A DNA stretch of 64,000 nt from Acridotheres tristis (taxonomy: Eukaryota > Chordata > Aves > Passeriformes > Sturnidae), in NCBI GenBank assembly GCA_037013685.1, contig CM072886.1:69901859-69965858 (forward strand), given 5' to 3'. Numbering within the stretch: the stretch's first letter is position 1; the number at the start of each line of letters is the position of its first letter. Made by a program: the position numbers and the translations under genes. This document shows positions 1 to 13,800 of this stretch, one piece after another. The notes under the pieces were generated by a model. The model was not told the DNA's origin, did not search any database, and saw only the letters and a list, made by a program, of their open reading frames with translations.

Positions 1-1825
1 ACACCACTTGACATGGAACTAGATTTGTAGGATGGATCTTCCCAACCCTTCAATCTGAGAAGTTTGTTTGTTAATTTGGATAATCTCCAGTAGTTTACAG
101 TTGCCAGAAAATAAATAGTTAAATTCAATGCCACCACGGTGGCTTCTGCCTTATAAATGTGATCTACTTGTTTGTGTTGCTCTGTTGGTCAGAGAAGGCA
201 TTGCCTGTGCAAATTTGTGATCTCTCACGATCATTTTCCCATCAATTCATGATTGCTCTTCTGCATTTTTTTCTATGAGCAGTGTTGTTAGGGACAAGAT
301 AGGTATGTATCTCATTGCTTCTCAAGTCTTGGGCTTTACAGGCTCTTCATTCATATCTCTCTCAGTTTTGGTCTGTGCAGTTAATATAACAGAAGCAGTA
401 TTTGTGCTGAACAGTACTAAGATTTAAGGATGAGATTTTCAAAAATATGTAATGATTATTGAAATAGCCTCAGTAGATGCTTAGTTTTGGAGCACTGATG
501 AGCAATTAGCTGTTGGCTGCTTTTTTAACTCTCTTCTGTCTTGTTGCCAATGAGGAAGTATGCTTCTAGCTATGAGCATGACTCTTTCTTTGAACCTGTT
601 CTTTCCTCGAGGATCTCAGAGTATGGAAAAAACTGTGTGAACAACAAGCTGTCACATCACTTCATTGTTAAGATTGTGACTAGAGTTTCCAGAGGAGTAG
701 GGAAGTGCCCTGTTTCTTATGTTCCTTTGCACATATATGCATTATGCCAGCCTGAAGAAACTGCAGTTAACATCAAAACTAAAAGGTTGCATCCCTATCC
801 CAGCTGCCTAATGCTGACATTTACAGTGTTGTAGTGATTCTTGCTTGCTGTGGTATCTTCACATTATATCTAACATGTGATAATGCCATTTAGCCCCACC
901 GTGGATGCTGTTTATGTTTTCAGACTGCTTGTAATAGCATGGAAAGTTCTGATCGTTTTTCTATTGCATTACAAGTTTATTGTTTGTTTGTTTGTTTGTT
1001 TGGGTTTCTTTTCATAAATCTAAAATAATTTTAACTTATTGGATTCAAACTTTGATTAAAAACTGGTGTTGGGAGCTTAATTTCTTTCTCTGGTTTGTTT
1101 CTGAGCTTCTTTTGTTGGATTTCTGCAGTGAGCATAATGTAAGAGCAATGTAAGAGCAGAAACCTTAAGGCTGTTGCAGTAGTCTGCATTGATCTTTCAC
1201 ATAAAAGTGAAAAGAAAGACACCAGCTTTATGATGTATGCACTGGCCCTGTTTGGTATAGGCACTTGATGCACCCAAATCGGTATTTTTTCCTCTTTTAT
1301 CTTATTTGCTGATCTGTTCATGGGATGTATTTGAAGTGTTCCCATCAGTTCTTTAAAGCATCGAGTAAAATCTTTGAATGGCCTGCATTTTAGAGGATAG
1401 CCTTGTTCCATGGCAGAGGGCTTAGTTCAGGATGGGTTTTCAGTCAGAGAACTCAGTGGAACTGTTTGAATATGAAGAATTCAGCATGTAAATATGTATG
1501 TTTAGGACCTGAATTTTGTTTTAGACCATCAGCATGCTGTTTGTGTGCGTAAGTAATGGAAAAGAGGTATACTATAACAGGGTGGTACAATTCTCCTGAG
1601 AATGTTTTTTCATCTTGTGCTTCTGAAACAGTGATGAAATTCTAATGTTGCTGTGTAGTTTTCTTACGTTAGTCTACAGTATTTTCAGTTTTATTGGCTT
1701 AAGAACATCCACTTAATCTAAGCATGACAGGCTTTTAGAAGCATCAGCACTCAGGGCATTAAAACCAACATACTTTTCCAAAACCACTTTTCAGTAAAAC
1801 CAGAATCCTATTTTGTTTTTGACAG
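1..1825 (+). other. DROSHA: Intron of DROSHA, 3' portion
   Basis: AT-rich sequence ending in a TTTTTGACAG acceptor. I looked for the preceding exon (the segment before residue 530) and did not find it, so that exon lies further left. A (TTTG)n run sits at 980-1003. Nothing else is recognised. Confidence 0.8.
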
Positions 1826-4800
1826 ATGAATGATGGACCTTTGTGCAAGTGCAGTGCTAAAGCCCGGCGAACAGGAATAAGACATGGCATTTATCCTGGC
1901 GAAGAGGTATTAGTAATTCTAAGGATTGCAATTATGAATACAAATTTGCAGCTGTAAATTCCTGCTTGGGTTGGTTTGAGGGGGTTTTCCCATAATTTAC
2001 AGGCCAAGTAAAAAAACCTCTTTTGCAACTTCTAATCACTTAGTTACGTAACCTCGTATTTAAAATACAATACTTGTAATGAAATCACTCTGAAAACTAT
2101 AGAAAACTTTTGCCTGTGTTTGCTTAGTTTTAGGTTTGTTTGGTATATCATGATTGTGTTAATAGAAAAAAACTTGTGATCAAAGATCTGCTATCTTCAA
2201 GTGGATGAATATGTTGTGAGGCGCCCACTTTGTGAAGTGATTGCTTTTAAAAAAAAGTAAATAGTAATTCTGCTGCTGAAAAAAGCAGAAGGCTTGTCAG
2301 GAGGCATTCTTGCCTTTTGTAGGCTTTTCAATTTATTTTCATATTTTTCTTGAAAAATTCTATTTTTCAGTTGGCCTTTTTATATTTACTGAAACAATTG
2401 TTTATTTCTCTGCAGTTAAGGAGTTACAAATGTTTCTGTGAATTATTTGAGTTCAGAAAATTTGCTTTGGTCTGTAGCTTACTATAAATTTCTCCAGTTC
2501 AGGATCTATTCCTCCCCATGTTGCATCTAGGGTTCTTCTTGCAGAAAAGGGAGAAAATTTAGGAGGAGGAAACTACTATATATAAAACTTGCTGCATGAA
2601 GGCAGCTGCTCCCTGGAATAATGCCATCTGGGAATCCCACGTTTCACAAAATCTTGGATATAATACATTTCACAGAGTCCTGTAGGTGAAACTGACTTTC
2701 AACTGAATTTTCAACTATCTTGATGCAGCTGCCTTGTCGTAGCTGTAAAATAATAAGCTGAGAAGCTTTTTTTGGGGCTGAAGAGCCAACGAAATCACCT
2801 TATTTGTCGCATAAGTTTTGCAAAGTGGCCAAAGCAGTATAGCTGTCTTGCCACTGCCACAGGCCAGCTTTTATTCTGCAGTTCAGAATAGTGCCCTGCT
2901 CCCTGCAGTGGTTTTATTCTTTCTCCCATAGTATTCCAAATGTGGTGGTGGCAACCTCTGAACTGCAGCAAGTTGTATGTAGTGCATATGAAAAACTGGC
3001 TTTGACTGGTTGTTGAGGAGCTTAGGTCTTTACACAGGACTGCTTCAGATCAAGCTGGAGGGAAACATGAAATCGCAGATATCTGTCTGCCTTTGGACCT
3101 CAGTCAAGCATTACAACCTGGCAGATAAGAGTGGGGTTGCCAGAGCTACCTCGTTAGTGATGGAATAATCCCTTCTCTTCAAGCCTCAGTTATGCCCCAA
3201 GCAGATGAGCTGATACCTATCTTGATAATGTACCTTGAGATCTCCTGTGATGTCCAGGCTTCTCTTTTTAAGCTTTTGAAATGTGTTTCGTGAAACAAAT
3301 TTATATATGAGAGGAAATCAGTCTGGAACATAAACAGCTAAGTGTTATGTGTAAGAGAGATGGAGAGTTAAATGGAAAATGAAAAAAAATCACTTTTTTT
3401 TGCTTTTGAATAGCTTTAAAAATATTTCTTGAAGTGAAAATGGAGATAAGGCCACACTTTCCTCCTTCCCAGAATGCTTAATTATGACTACCTGCTTTTA
3501 TTTAATTTTTCCTAATGCATATTTCATGGCTATTAGAAATGCTTTATTCTCTCTTTTAATCTAAATTTGCCTTGACTCTACACATAATTCTACTTATCTC
3601 TTTCTTTAAGCCCATTAAACCATGTCGCCCCATGACCAACAATGCTGGAAGACTGTACCACTACCGAATTACTGTGTCACCTCCCACAAATTTCTTAGTA
3701 AGTACTTTATAAACAATTCGAACTAGGACTCTGAGTTTGTTTTCAGTGACAAAAGTTGTACTGCTCCTTGCTTACTCTGTGGTGCTTTTGTTTGCTTTTT
3801 TAAGACAGACAGACCTACTGTTATTGAGTATGATGACCATGAATATATCTTTGAAGGGTTCTCCATGTTTGCACATGCCCCACTAACAAACGTAAGTATG
3901 GTCATTGCTACATACTTTAGGTTTCATACAGGGGATTTGTTTAGAAGGTGCTCATTCTTCCCTGAAGCTTCTAACTTCTTTAAAACAGCAGTACATGTAT
4001 GCTACAAACATCTTACCAGTACTGGGGACAGGGGAAAGATGTTTGTGCTAATGATTCTCAGGTTTTGTCTTGACTGATGGTGGTAAGCAGCATCTTTGAA
4101 CTGTGACTGAAGCTGTGGTATACACTGAAGTAATGTTTCTATGTATTTCACAGTTTGGAAGTGAATTAAACCATGGAACAACTTGTTAAGACTGCTAATT
4201 GGATTTCAGTTGGCTGAGTGGGTTTATTAGGTTGGCAAAGCTTAAAAAAACTAGCAACAACAACAAAAAAAGGTTTTCCTTTTAAATGACAAATTAAATT
4301 CTTCAGAGATCCACTCTAAAGGGTTTTCTCTCTTCTTAAAACTTACCTAGATGTATCCAATACTTTATAACAGCTGTTCAGCTTCTTCAGGATCTAGCAA
4401 GTTACAATTTTTAGTAAAAGGTGTAGGTATGTACAGGTGTTTAATTTTGTTTTTTGAAAGCAACTGTAACAAGAAAAGGAAATGATTGGTATCTGACTGT
4501 TTTGCTTTTTCACTATAAACTGAGTTAGCCAAACATGAATGGAAAATATGCAGATTCTTGAAAATATGCAGGTTCTTAATTTCTGTACACTTGAAGAGTT
4601 TTTTGTTATCCTTGATTATTTCAAGGTTTTCTCAAAAAGTTCTGTGTATGTTAGTTTCTACTGGTTTTATACCTATTACTAGCTATATCACCAATGCCAC
4701 AACTCAGTGTAAGAACGATTATGAACACAGGACTGGGATGTAAGGATACTGGAGCTGAGAGGCTCTGAGAAGAAATTTCTTTGACCCTGACAGTTTGCTT

Positions 4801-7800
4801 ACATAATGGATATGATAACACTTCACTTCTGGTGGTCAGTGGAGGGGAGTCTTGTTGAGAAGTCAGTGAGAGTGGAGTTCAGCCTCTGGCATGGCAATGG
4901 GAAGCACTGCTGCCCAGTAACATTAACTCAGCCTCACACTTCAAGGCAAATTTATCTCAAGGCTTTACATTTTCACTTTGCAAATGAGTAATAAGGAGAA
5001 GTTTTGTTTTACTCATATTAAATAATATGGACATCCCCTTATCTTTTCAATTTTTGTGTCTATTTTGTGACAGGAAGGCAGAGAGTTATGGAAATCTTCA
5101 ATATACAACAAGGAAAACTCTTCTTTGATATGAGTAGTTAGTGAAGCTATTAAGCTTACTGTGAAGTACGTGTTTACATGTGCTTCCAGATAGGGGGAAG
5201 TGATCAGCTGCAAATGATTCTTTTTTAGAGAGTTGACTATAAAACCGCACTATGGTGCCAGTTCCTTTTACTAAAAGATACAAACCCCTTTGGAAGGAAT
5301 CTCTTGATGTCATTAGATTATTTTTGGCACACAACATAAAAGCTGCTCTTTGAGGGACACTTTGGAACATATTTGATAAAATGGAGGTAGCAAAAGGTAG
5401 TAAAAATAGAGATCTGAACACCAACATCCTTGCATTAATCAAATTTCTGTAGTATGAAATCTTAAGTTTGCATGATTAGGGTTATTACTGAGTTACTGCT
5501 GTTATTAGTGAGTAATAACTGAGCAGCTCAAGTATTAGGGAAAATGGTTAGCACAGTCATAGAAAAAGTTATTTTCATGTTATAAATACCAAACCAATTT
5601 TAAAGTACCAACCACGTGCTCCTTTAGTGTGTATTTGCTTGTGTACGTGGAACTCCAGTTCATGGAGATCTTAGCTATTGTCATTTCTCTGAAGTATTCA
5701 AAATCTAGTTTAAATTATATGTTAGAAAGTAAGTAAACAATCTCTGTGCATTTTTAAAGCCTCACTGATTTAAGTGTGACAGGTTTTCATCTGCTCAGGT
5801 TCTAAATAGTGTATTTAGCTTCCAAGGTTTTGGGAGGGATTTGTATTTACATTTAATATTGTATCAAATTTTAAGAAACGCAGTTTTGCTTGTTTGTTTG
5901 GTCCAGCTTCTTAATTTATAATGCAGATATCAATAGATTTTTGTAGTCAAAATAGTTAAATGTTTGACAGTGGGCTATAAGAAGATGCAATCAGAATATT
6001 GCACCTCTGCTATGTACATTGATTTCATTGCAACCCCAGTGCTGTTCAGATATTTATTTGTGTGCTTATAAATGTAAAATAACCTTGGGTTGCTTCACTT
6101 TCACAGATCATGGAATTGTTCTAACATTCTTTCATGCTTTTGAGGCCAGTGAGTAGTAAAATTGGGTAAGAGCTGTAGATGTGTAAGGGAAAATTAGGCA
6201 TTTTTGTAGTCTTTTAGGAATTTAGCTTTTTTTCCTCTGAAAATCCCATTAAAAATGAAACACCTTCAGCAAATCCTGGACTATAAAAAGCTGAAAAAAC
6301 CCCAAATTGAATGTTTGTCTTGCTAGCTAGTCAGATGAAATTAGTATAAAACTGTCATCTATCCCTAAGCTATAACATTATTTTGCTTTGACTTAAAACT
6401 GCATTTTAAGACAGTATAGCTGACACAACTGGCAGTATGCTAAAAACACCTTGCTTTCAAATCACTATCAATCTGACATGTGTCACAAACAACAAATTCA
6501 CTTGCAAATATCCAAGTAAGAGAAGATACAGGTTGACTGAAGTTTACAAGTGTACTTTTTCTCCTAAAGAAAATTTCATCTCCAGTAGATGGCATTATTT
6601 AACCTTCCTTCACCATCCCTCCTGTCAGCACTGTTATATTACTGAGGTGAAGGCTGGAGCTGGTACTCCCTTTACACGTGCTCATGTTCTTGTCGTTGCA
6701 TGATCCCCCAGAGCAGCTGTTTTAGTAAGTGCCCTTTTCAGCATACAGTAATACCTTTGCATAAAAAATTGTATTAACTATACATTTGATGCTGTATAGT
6801 TTTTAATGCTGAATTTCTCTTTTCCTTCCAGATTCCTCTATGCAAAGTAATCAGGTTTAACATTGACTATACAATTCATTTCATTGAGGAAATGATGCCT
6901 GAGGTAAGATGAATAATTAGTCTAAAAGTCAGAGTGGATTATGAGTTGTTGCTATGTTTAATGGATTCAACTCTTCAGTATCCCACCCTGTGAAGTCTCT
7001 AAGAGACTGGCTCTGTTCTGAACGAGTGGCTGGAAAAGAGCTTGCACTTACAGGTACTAGCATATATCCATCTATCTAGGCCATCATGTATTAAAATCAA
7101 ACAGTAAGAAATGCCTATATCCTTAGGTTCTTTTCATTTTAAGTTATATGCAATATCTGTAAATTCAATTAGGCATTACCCTTCTCTTACATCTGACAAA
7201 AATAAGGTGTATGGAGGTACTCTTTTGCCAGGACCACATAAGTCAGTGTCAGAGCTGAAACTTAATCAGAAGTTTGAAGCTCTGAAGATGGCTTATCAGT
7301 ACTTAATATAAGCTGTTGCTGAAAGAAATTTCCTGTGGATACAAAAAAAGCACACTGAGTTCATAACCTGTTTGTGGTGGGGTTTTTTTTTATTACTAAT
7401 TAATGCCTGGTGGAGCCAGTTTGCAAAGTAAATTGCTGCAGTGGAACAGTGTGTGTAGATACAGAAACACCCCTGTATATTAGCTACAAAGATAGGATCA
7501 GTATTTAATTTTTCATTCTAGTTATCTCTTTTTTGGTTGCTCAATGGCATCTAAATATATACAATGCCTAAAAAGCCCTGAAATAAACAGCCTTGAAATG
7601 TCTCAGAAAGAATAATGTGATCAAAGCAATTAATTTCTTGTAAGCAAGTGAATGTACTATGTTGTCTGCAAATCCGAACTGAAACAACAAATGGGCACCA
7701 AGCAAAATCGGGAAGTCTCCATTTTGGGGGGCTTCTGAGTAAATAGCTACAGCATTATTTGCAGACCATCTTTATTAATGATTTTTGAAGGAGAATGTGG

Positions 7801-10800
7801 TGTTGAGTTTGGAATTCATGGCCGATATCATACATACACAATTTATATCAATCTGGCCTGATTTCGTTCAGGAAAGTTTATATGTTCTTCATTCACTGAA
7901 GGTGCCACTTCCTCACTTGTAATAATCAAATGATGAAAATAATATCTTTTTTTTTTTTTTTCCCATTTCATCTTTTTTTCTTCTTCTTTTGTTGGGTATT
8001 TAGGTCATAATCCTCAATTGTGTTGTACTTGCTATGGAAGTGATAGTGATGAGCATGTGGGAAAAAGTGAACTATGAAAAAGATATTTCTCAGAAATGTG
8101 TCATCTGCTTAGCTTGCTCAGGTGGAAGAGGTTTTAGTGCTTGACAGCTAATTGCAGAGTCATAATTTTTGCCTATATTGTTGATTTGGACATTGAATGA
8201 AGAGTATTCAACCCCATTCTTTCTTGGCAATGCTTTCTGAAGAGACCACTGTGCTATGTTAGAGTAGATGATCACAAATGCATCAATACAGTTTACAGAA
8301 CCCAGTATCTAGTGGTGGGCAGATTTGAAGACAATGATTTTTTTCACTGTTTTATTTAACTGTATATGAATGGCATTATTTGTATTACAGTATTATATAT
8401 TTTTAATTTTGGTCTTTTTTTTTTGTTTCCCCAGAATTTTTGTGTGAGAGGCCTTGAGCTGTTCTCTTCATATCTATTCAAAGATATTTTGGAGTTGTAT
8501 GACTGGAATCTTAAAGGTAATGTTCTCTTCCTCAAAATAGCAATATAACTGCTGTTTTCCATGAGAGGGACAAACCTCATCTATTCTTCAAGAAGATGAA
8601 ATTAGAATTCAATAGTGTGAGCTGTAGCAATGAAAATGCACAAACTTGATACTTTATTCTCACAAATAAACTGAATTTCTGCCTTAATCCAGAGCTTTTC
8701 TTTTTAACGAAACAGTAAATACCACTGTGTGTTTAATATTACAGAGTATCATGTAATAGTATTTTGAAAACCAAGATGTCAGGTAATCTATTCTTTCCTT
8801 TTACACGCTAACAACAAGTTGCTCATACAGTATTTCTCTGCAGTCAACTCAGAAAGCAGTGTCATACAGACAGCTGTGGAGGGTTAATGTTATCATTATA
8901 GCTGAATGTTTTTGTCTTTTGACAAGATGAAAATACTTGTTTCTGTGAAGACAAGGGAGAATGCCCCTCATGATCTAAAAGAGAAATGAGAGTATCGGGG
9001 GAATTACTTTTCAGTATCTATAGGATGTCTTGACTTAGTGGAGTTGCACTCTGCACTTAATGCAGTTAAACAGAGGAGGGCGCAGGTTTAATACATTTTG
9101 TGTAGCCGTTGGTTTGATACTAAATACATTATAATATCAGTGTTGTCTCTCCTGTCACTGCTTCTGATTGTTCTTTTTTTAACACCAGGTACTTACAGGT
9201 TTAGTTTTTATTTTCTTGCAAAGCTTTATATGGTGAATAGGAAAATGAAAAAAAAAACACAAGACAGTACTCTGGAAATTTTCGTGTTGTCTTTGTTATG
9301 GTGAACAAAAACTGGGAGGAGATAAACTAGTGCTAGTACCTGTAAGGCTTAAGTGTAATAATTAATTTATTATATAAACCAATCTTTTTCTATTATTGTT
9401 TTATTAAAAAGTACTGGGGTTTTTGTTATGTTCTTATTATTTTTCAACTATTTAGATTTCTTTTAAATTGTCTGTGTGAAAGCTTTCACTATAAGTTGTC
9501 TCTCTGTTCTTTTCTTTGCTACTTTTTGGATTGAAACTTAAGGCTAGCAAATATAATCACCATTCATTGATTTCATCTGCAGCAAAGTTGCCTCTTTTCT
9601 TCTTTTGCAAATACGTTGCTGTTCATAGATTTTCTGTATTTTTTTCGCATTTAAGGTCCTTCACTTGAAAATGATTCTGTTTCCTGTCCCAGATATCACT
9701 TCATGCCGCGGTTTGTGAGATTTCTTCCAGGTAATGTTTGTACTATGTAGCTTTATACAAATTAGATCTAATAAAACTTTAAAAAAAAACACAACAAAAC
9801 AGAAAACAACCCTATACCCCAGAAAAAAAACCTCCACAAAAAAACCACCGTATTGCAAGTCAAATAGTTCAATCAGTGCAGAGATCTGTGCTCCTACCTG
9901 TCTACCTCCTACTGCCAGTCCTTGCTGGAAGTGTGGATGGTTTACTCAGAACTGGAATTCAGATGGGCAGGCCAAGTCTTACTTCCAGCTTTTGTGTTTG
10001 TAGTCATTTTAGGCAGTGCTGTGTGTTCTTTGGTGTGCTCTGTGATGAAGCTGTGGCATTTGAGGAGTGTTATTATCTAATCTCACACATTTCCCTTCTT
10101 GCCAAGGTACATGTGGTTAAATCACAATTCTTGATATGCAAGGGTCAGCATGATTGCCACGCCTGAGCACATGTTTTTCTGATTGTTTTTTTTATCCTAA
10201 TGCAAGCTTAGACCTTGTAGCAAATAGTAAAAGACAAAAGCCATCATTCCAATGCAGTTCAACCCTGGTCTGGCAGCCAAGAACAAGATTCCATGTGGAG
10301 CATTGCGCTCATTTTGAGTGAACAGCTTATGTAGGTATTTAACACATCCTAAGACACAAGGACAGACTTTCAGTTGATGCAAATGTCATGACTCCATTGA
10401 AAATGTGTCCTGCTGAGATCCTGCCAGTGGTTGCTCCAGGAAGGTTGTGTGGACAGAAGGATACGTTACAGCTGTGGGATTTAGGGTGCAGATGAAACAT
10501 GGAACAGCCTTCATCAAGAGGGCTGTGACTGTGACCTGGAGGTGCTTTCTGGTCTGGGCTTTGAAACTTAGTTGGGATATTAATTATAGCTGGAGCAAAA
10601 TGAGTTTTGGCTTGTTACTGTGGAGAGTACTGATGGCTAGATGACTGTATTTCTAATTGTTGTTCCTTCCTGGATACACAGCACTGTTCAATCAGAAGCA
10701 GAGCTCTGAGGCTTGCTAGCAAACATTGATTTGGTTTTGCTGAAGCAATTTACAAAATAAGCCATCAAGCCACATGTGGCTGATTAACTTGACCTCATCA

Positions 10801-13800
10801 CAAAATGAGAACAAGTTTGTCCTGCCTAGTTTGTGTAGCTTGAGGGTGCTTTCCTGTTCAGGGGTTTTACATACTGATTTTTTAAATTTTAGTTTAGAAG
10901 TCAGCTCTTTCTGTGCTATTGGGTTGTTTACTGATAGGGAGAGATAAGTCTCTGTAATATGTATTCCTGTGTGCTGCTTCTTCTTTAAGGTCCCCAGCCT
11001 TCTAACTCTTTTAAAAATGTCTTTCCTGAGATTTCTGCATATAGTTGCCTTTCAGCATCTTTTTGACAGGTTGTTTTTTTAATCAAACTTTCATTTTTTT
11101 ATTGATTATTTTTTGAAGTATCCTTGAAGATTTTTAATTTTCAGAGAGTGGAGAAAATCTGTTTTCTTCAGGTATGTTTGCAGAACTCTTCTTATGTCTA
11201 ATCAAAGAAGATGGTGCATCAGATCTCCACACGTCCATCAGCTGTCTCTTTAAAGATAGGAACGAGTTGCTGATTTCCCATCCCTTCTACTTTTTCTTTC
11301 TTACTTTCCTAACATTGTCTAAAAATAATGAGGTTTGGGATGTCAGGTTTTCTATGTGGATTTACTTAGAGACGGGCCTTAGGGTAGCTCTGACCTAGTC
11401 ATATCCAGTTTACTGAGATGCATAGCATGCAGAACAGTTGCTGTATTGTATTCATTTTCATAGATTTTTATGATGATAAATACATTCAGAGAGTAGAAGA
11501 CTAGAAAAAACACATTTGAGGTCCCAAGTACTGCATATTCCAATTTAGAAAGGGTTTCTGACTTTCATTTAGCACAGCCATCTATAGCTACCTGTACGTA
11601 ACCTTCAATGGGTAAGGATACACTTATATTTTAGTGATTGGTGGGTGTGGACTACCTCTTGCCTAAGAGTATAACCCAATTGTTGACAAAGAATAGTCTT
11701 GTAAGTGGAGTCCCCCTTTAATTTGAAGGAAAACTTTGCACATTTAAAGATCTGTCCCTATAGCTATTTAGAAATATTTTCTATTTCCAGTGAGGTTTGG
11801 GGTGTATTTTCTCCACTTAAGATTCTGTCTTGGAATTGGAGTGAGGTAGTTGTTCTGACAGCCAAGTTACAACATTGCCTGTCATCATTTCTGTGCAGGA
11901 GTGCTGTCATCCCAGCAGAATTAAGAGAAGAACTTGGTTCCTCACATTTTATAGAGGACATAATCTTACACAGTGCTGCTGTTGTGCAGCAGCTCTGCAA
12001 GGCTTTTCCACTGTGCCTGGGATCACACTCCTTGTACTGTGATGTCATCCCCCATGTTGCTCTAAGATTTTACTCCTGGTTTGTCACCACTTCTCTTTTG
12101 TGGGTGTAGTGATAGAGTGAACATACTCATTGTCTGGACCAGATTGTTTCTGCTCCCTGAGGGAGGGAAATCAGCATTTGTGTTCTGTGGGGCTGAAACT
12201 GGAAGACTCCTCCATACCTGCAAAATAACACTGTTATTAAAGGAGGGAGTTAGAGAGATGTATGTCAAAATTAAAGCATTGGGAGCATACAGTGATTCTT
12301 TACTTACATGAGCAGACACACTGAATTTGACTAGTCAGTGATCTGAGTGACCACTGAGTGGTGATCTTTCAGGACCATCTTTTCCTGTTTGCATATTCAC
12401 ATCTGTAGCTGGCTACCTTAATCCAGTCAGATTATAGCATCTTCTTTGGGTACAAGCAGCCTTTGCTGTGCGTTTTTTCTGGAGTCTCAGAGGTGTTTAG
12501 TAATTTTCACATGCCCTTGATTCATTTAGTGACAGAAGACAGCATGAGGCTCTTTAGTCTTCATTACTGCAGTTATAGCATGTAAGCACTACAGATGAGT
12601 TTAAAGTGCATGGATAGTTTACTACATTCATCCAGAAGTATCCTGTAAAACTTTGAGTGCTCTTAAAAAAAGCTGCGTAACACCTAAAGGTTTTTTAACT
12701 GCTGTTGTGAAAAGAATAATAAAATTGTGAAAAGGAAGATATAACTGGACAGCGTAATGGATTGTTCTGCTTACTCATTTTGAAGTTTACTCAGGCAAGT
12801 TAGAAACTTTGAGTTTACAGTAGGATGGAACTGTTACTCTCACCACCATTACTGTTACTGCTTTAGTTTAGCAGTGTTTATGCGTGTGCAGTATTCAACA
12901 GTAAAATATTTGCCTTCATATTTGTCAAATCTCTTAAGCATTTTGCATTTTATTGTGCTCATACAAATGGTTTTTGTTCTGCATATTTTCTCTTATGCTT
13001 ATGCTTTAGGAGCGAATCTCTGAAATGTGTTTTGTTTTTCTTCATTTATGGTTTTAAGATGGTGGAAAAGAAGTACTCTCAATGCATCAGATTCTTCTCT
13101 ACTTGTTACGATGCAGTAAAGCTCTGGTGCCTGAAGAGGAGATTGCCAACATGCTTCAGTGGGAAGAATTGGAATGGCAGAAGTATGCAGAAGAATGCAA
13201 AGGGATGATTGTTACCAGCCCTGGCATGGTAGAACAATTTTTTTTTTTGTTTTTTGAACAATTCAGTAACATATACATGTCTTCTTTCTGAGAATTTGTC
13301 GCAGGATAAATTAGAACAGGAAAAGATGACCAGTGCCAGTTGCAGATTGAAATAGGAACAGTTTATTGACTGGTTCCAACCCTGAATTGTCCCCTCTGCT
13401 GCTGTACTGAAGGGTGTATTTTCAGAGGGGCACTGTTTCAATGCGCATGTTAAAAGGAACAGCTATATTTTATGTATGTAAAACTTTCCTATTTTCTCAG
13501 AAAATCTTTATGTGCACGATCTCATTCTCTTTTCCCATACACAGCACAGGAGAAATAGTAACTATTTCCTATTTACATTCTCTTTTGACCCACTATTGAC
13601 AGCTCTATCTAATATATGCTGTCCTAACACTGGCTTTAATATGGAAAGATGTTTTCTGCCTGTGTAGTTTTTTCCACATTGTTTCTGTGTTCACTGAGGA
13701 ATTTTGTGTACATTAATTAATGCATGTATTAATTTTCAGTGCCTAGTTTGAAACCCCTGTGGCCTTAGTATTTTTGGAACAATTGGTATTTTAAAAGATA

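Noticed and set aside
541..834. 97-codon open frame in the first intron as an upstream DROSHA exon
   Set aside because: Its translation bears no resemblance to the DROSHA segment expected before residue 530, and it has no plausible splice sites.
1826..1828. ATG at the start of the first exon as a possible translation start
   Set aside because: It follows a splice acceptor and corresponds to internal residue 530 of DROSHA.
11705..12109. 134-codon open frame in the intron before residue 691
   Set aside because: No domain, no conserved motif, and long opposing frames on the other strand; consistent with chance.
13082..13291. 69-codon frame as a separate small gene
   Set aside because: It is the DROSHA exon read on past its donor site into the intron.
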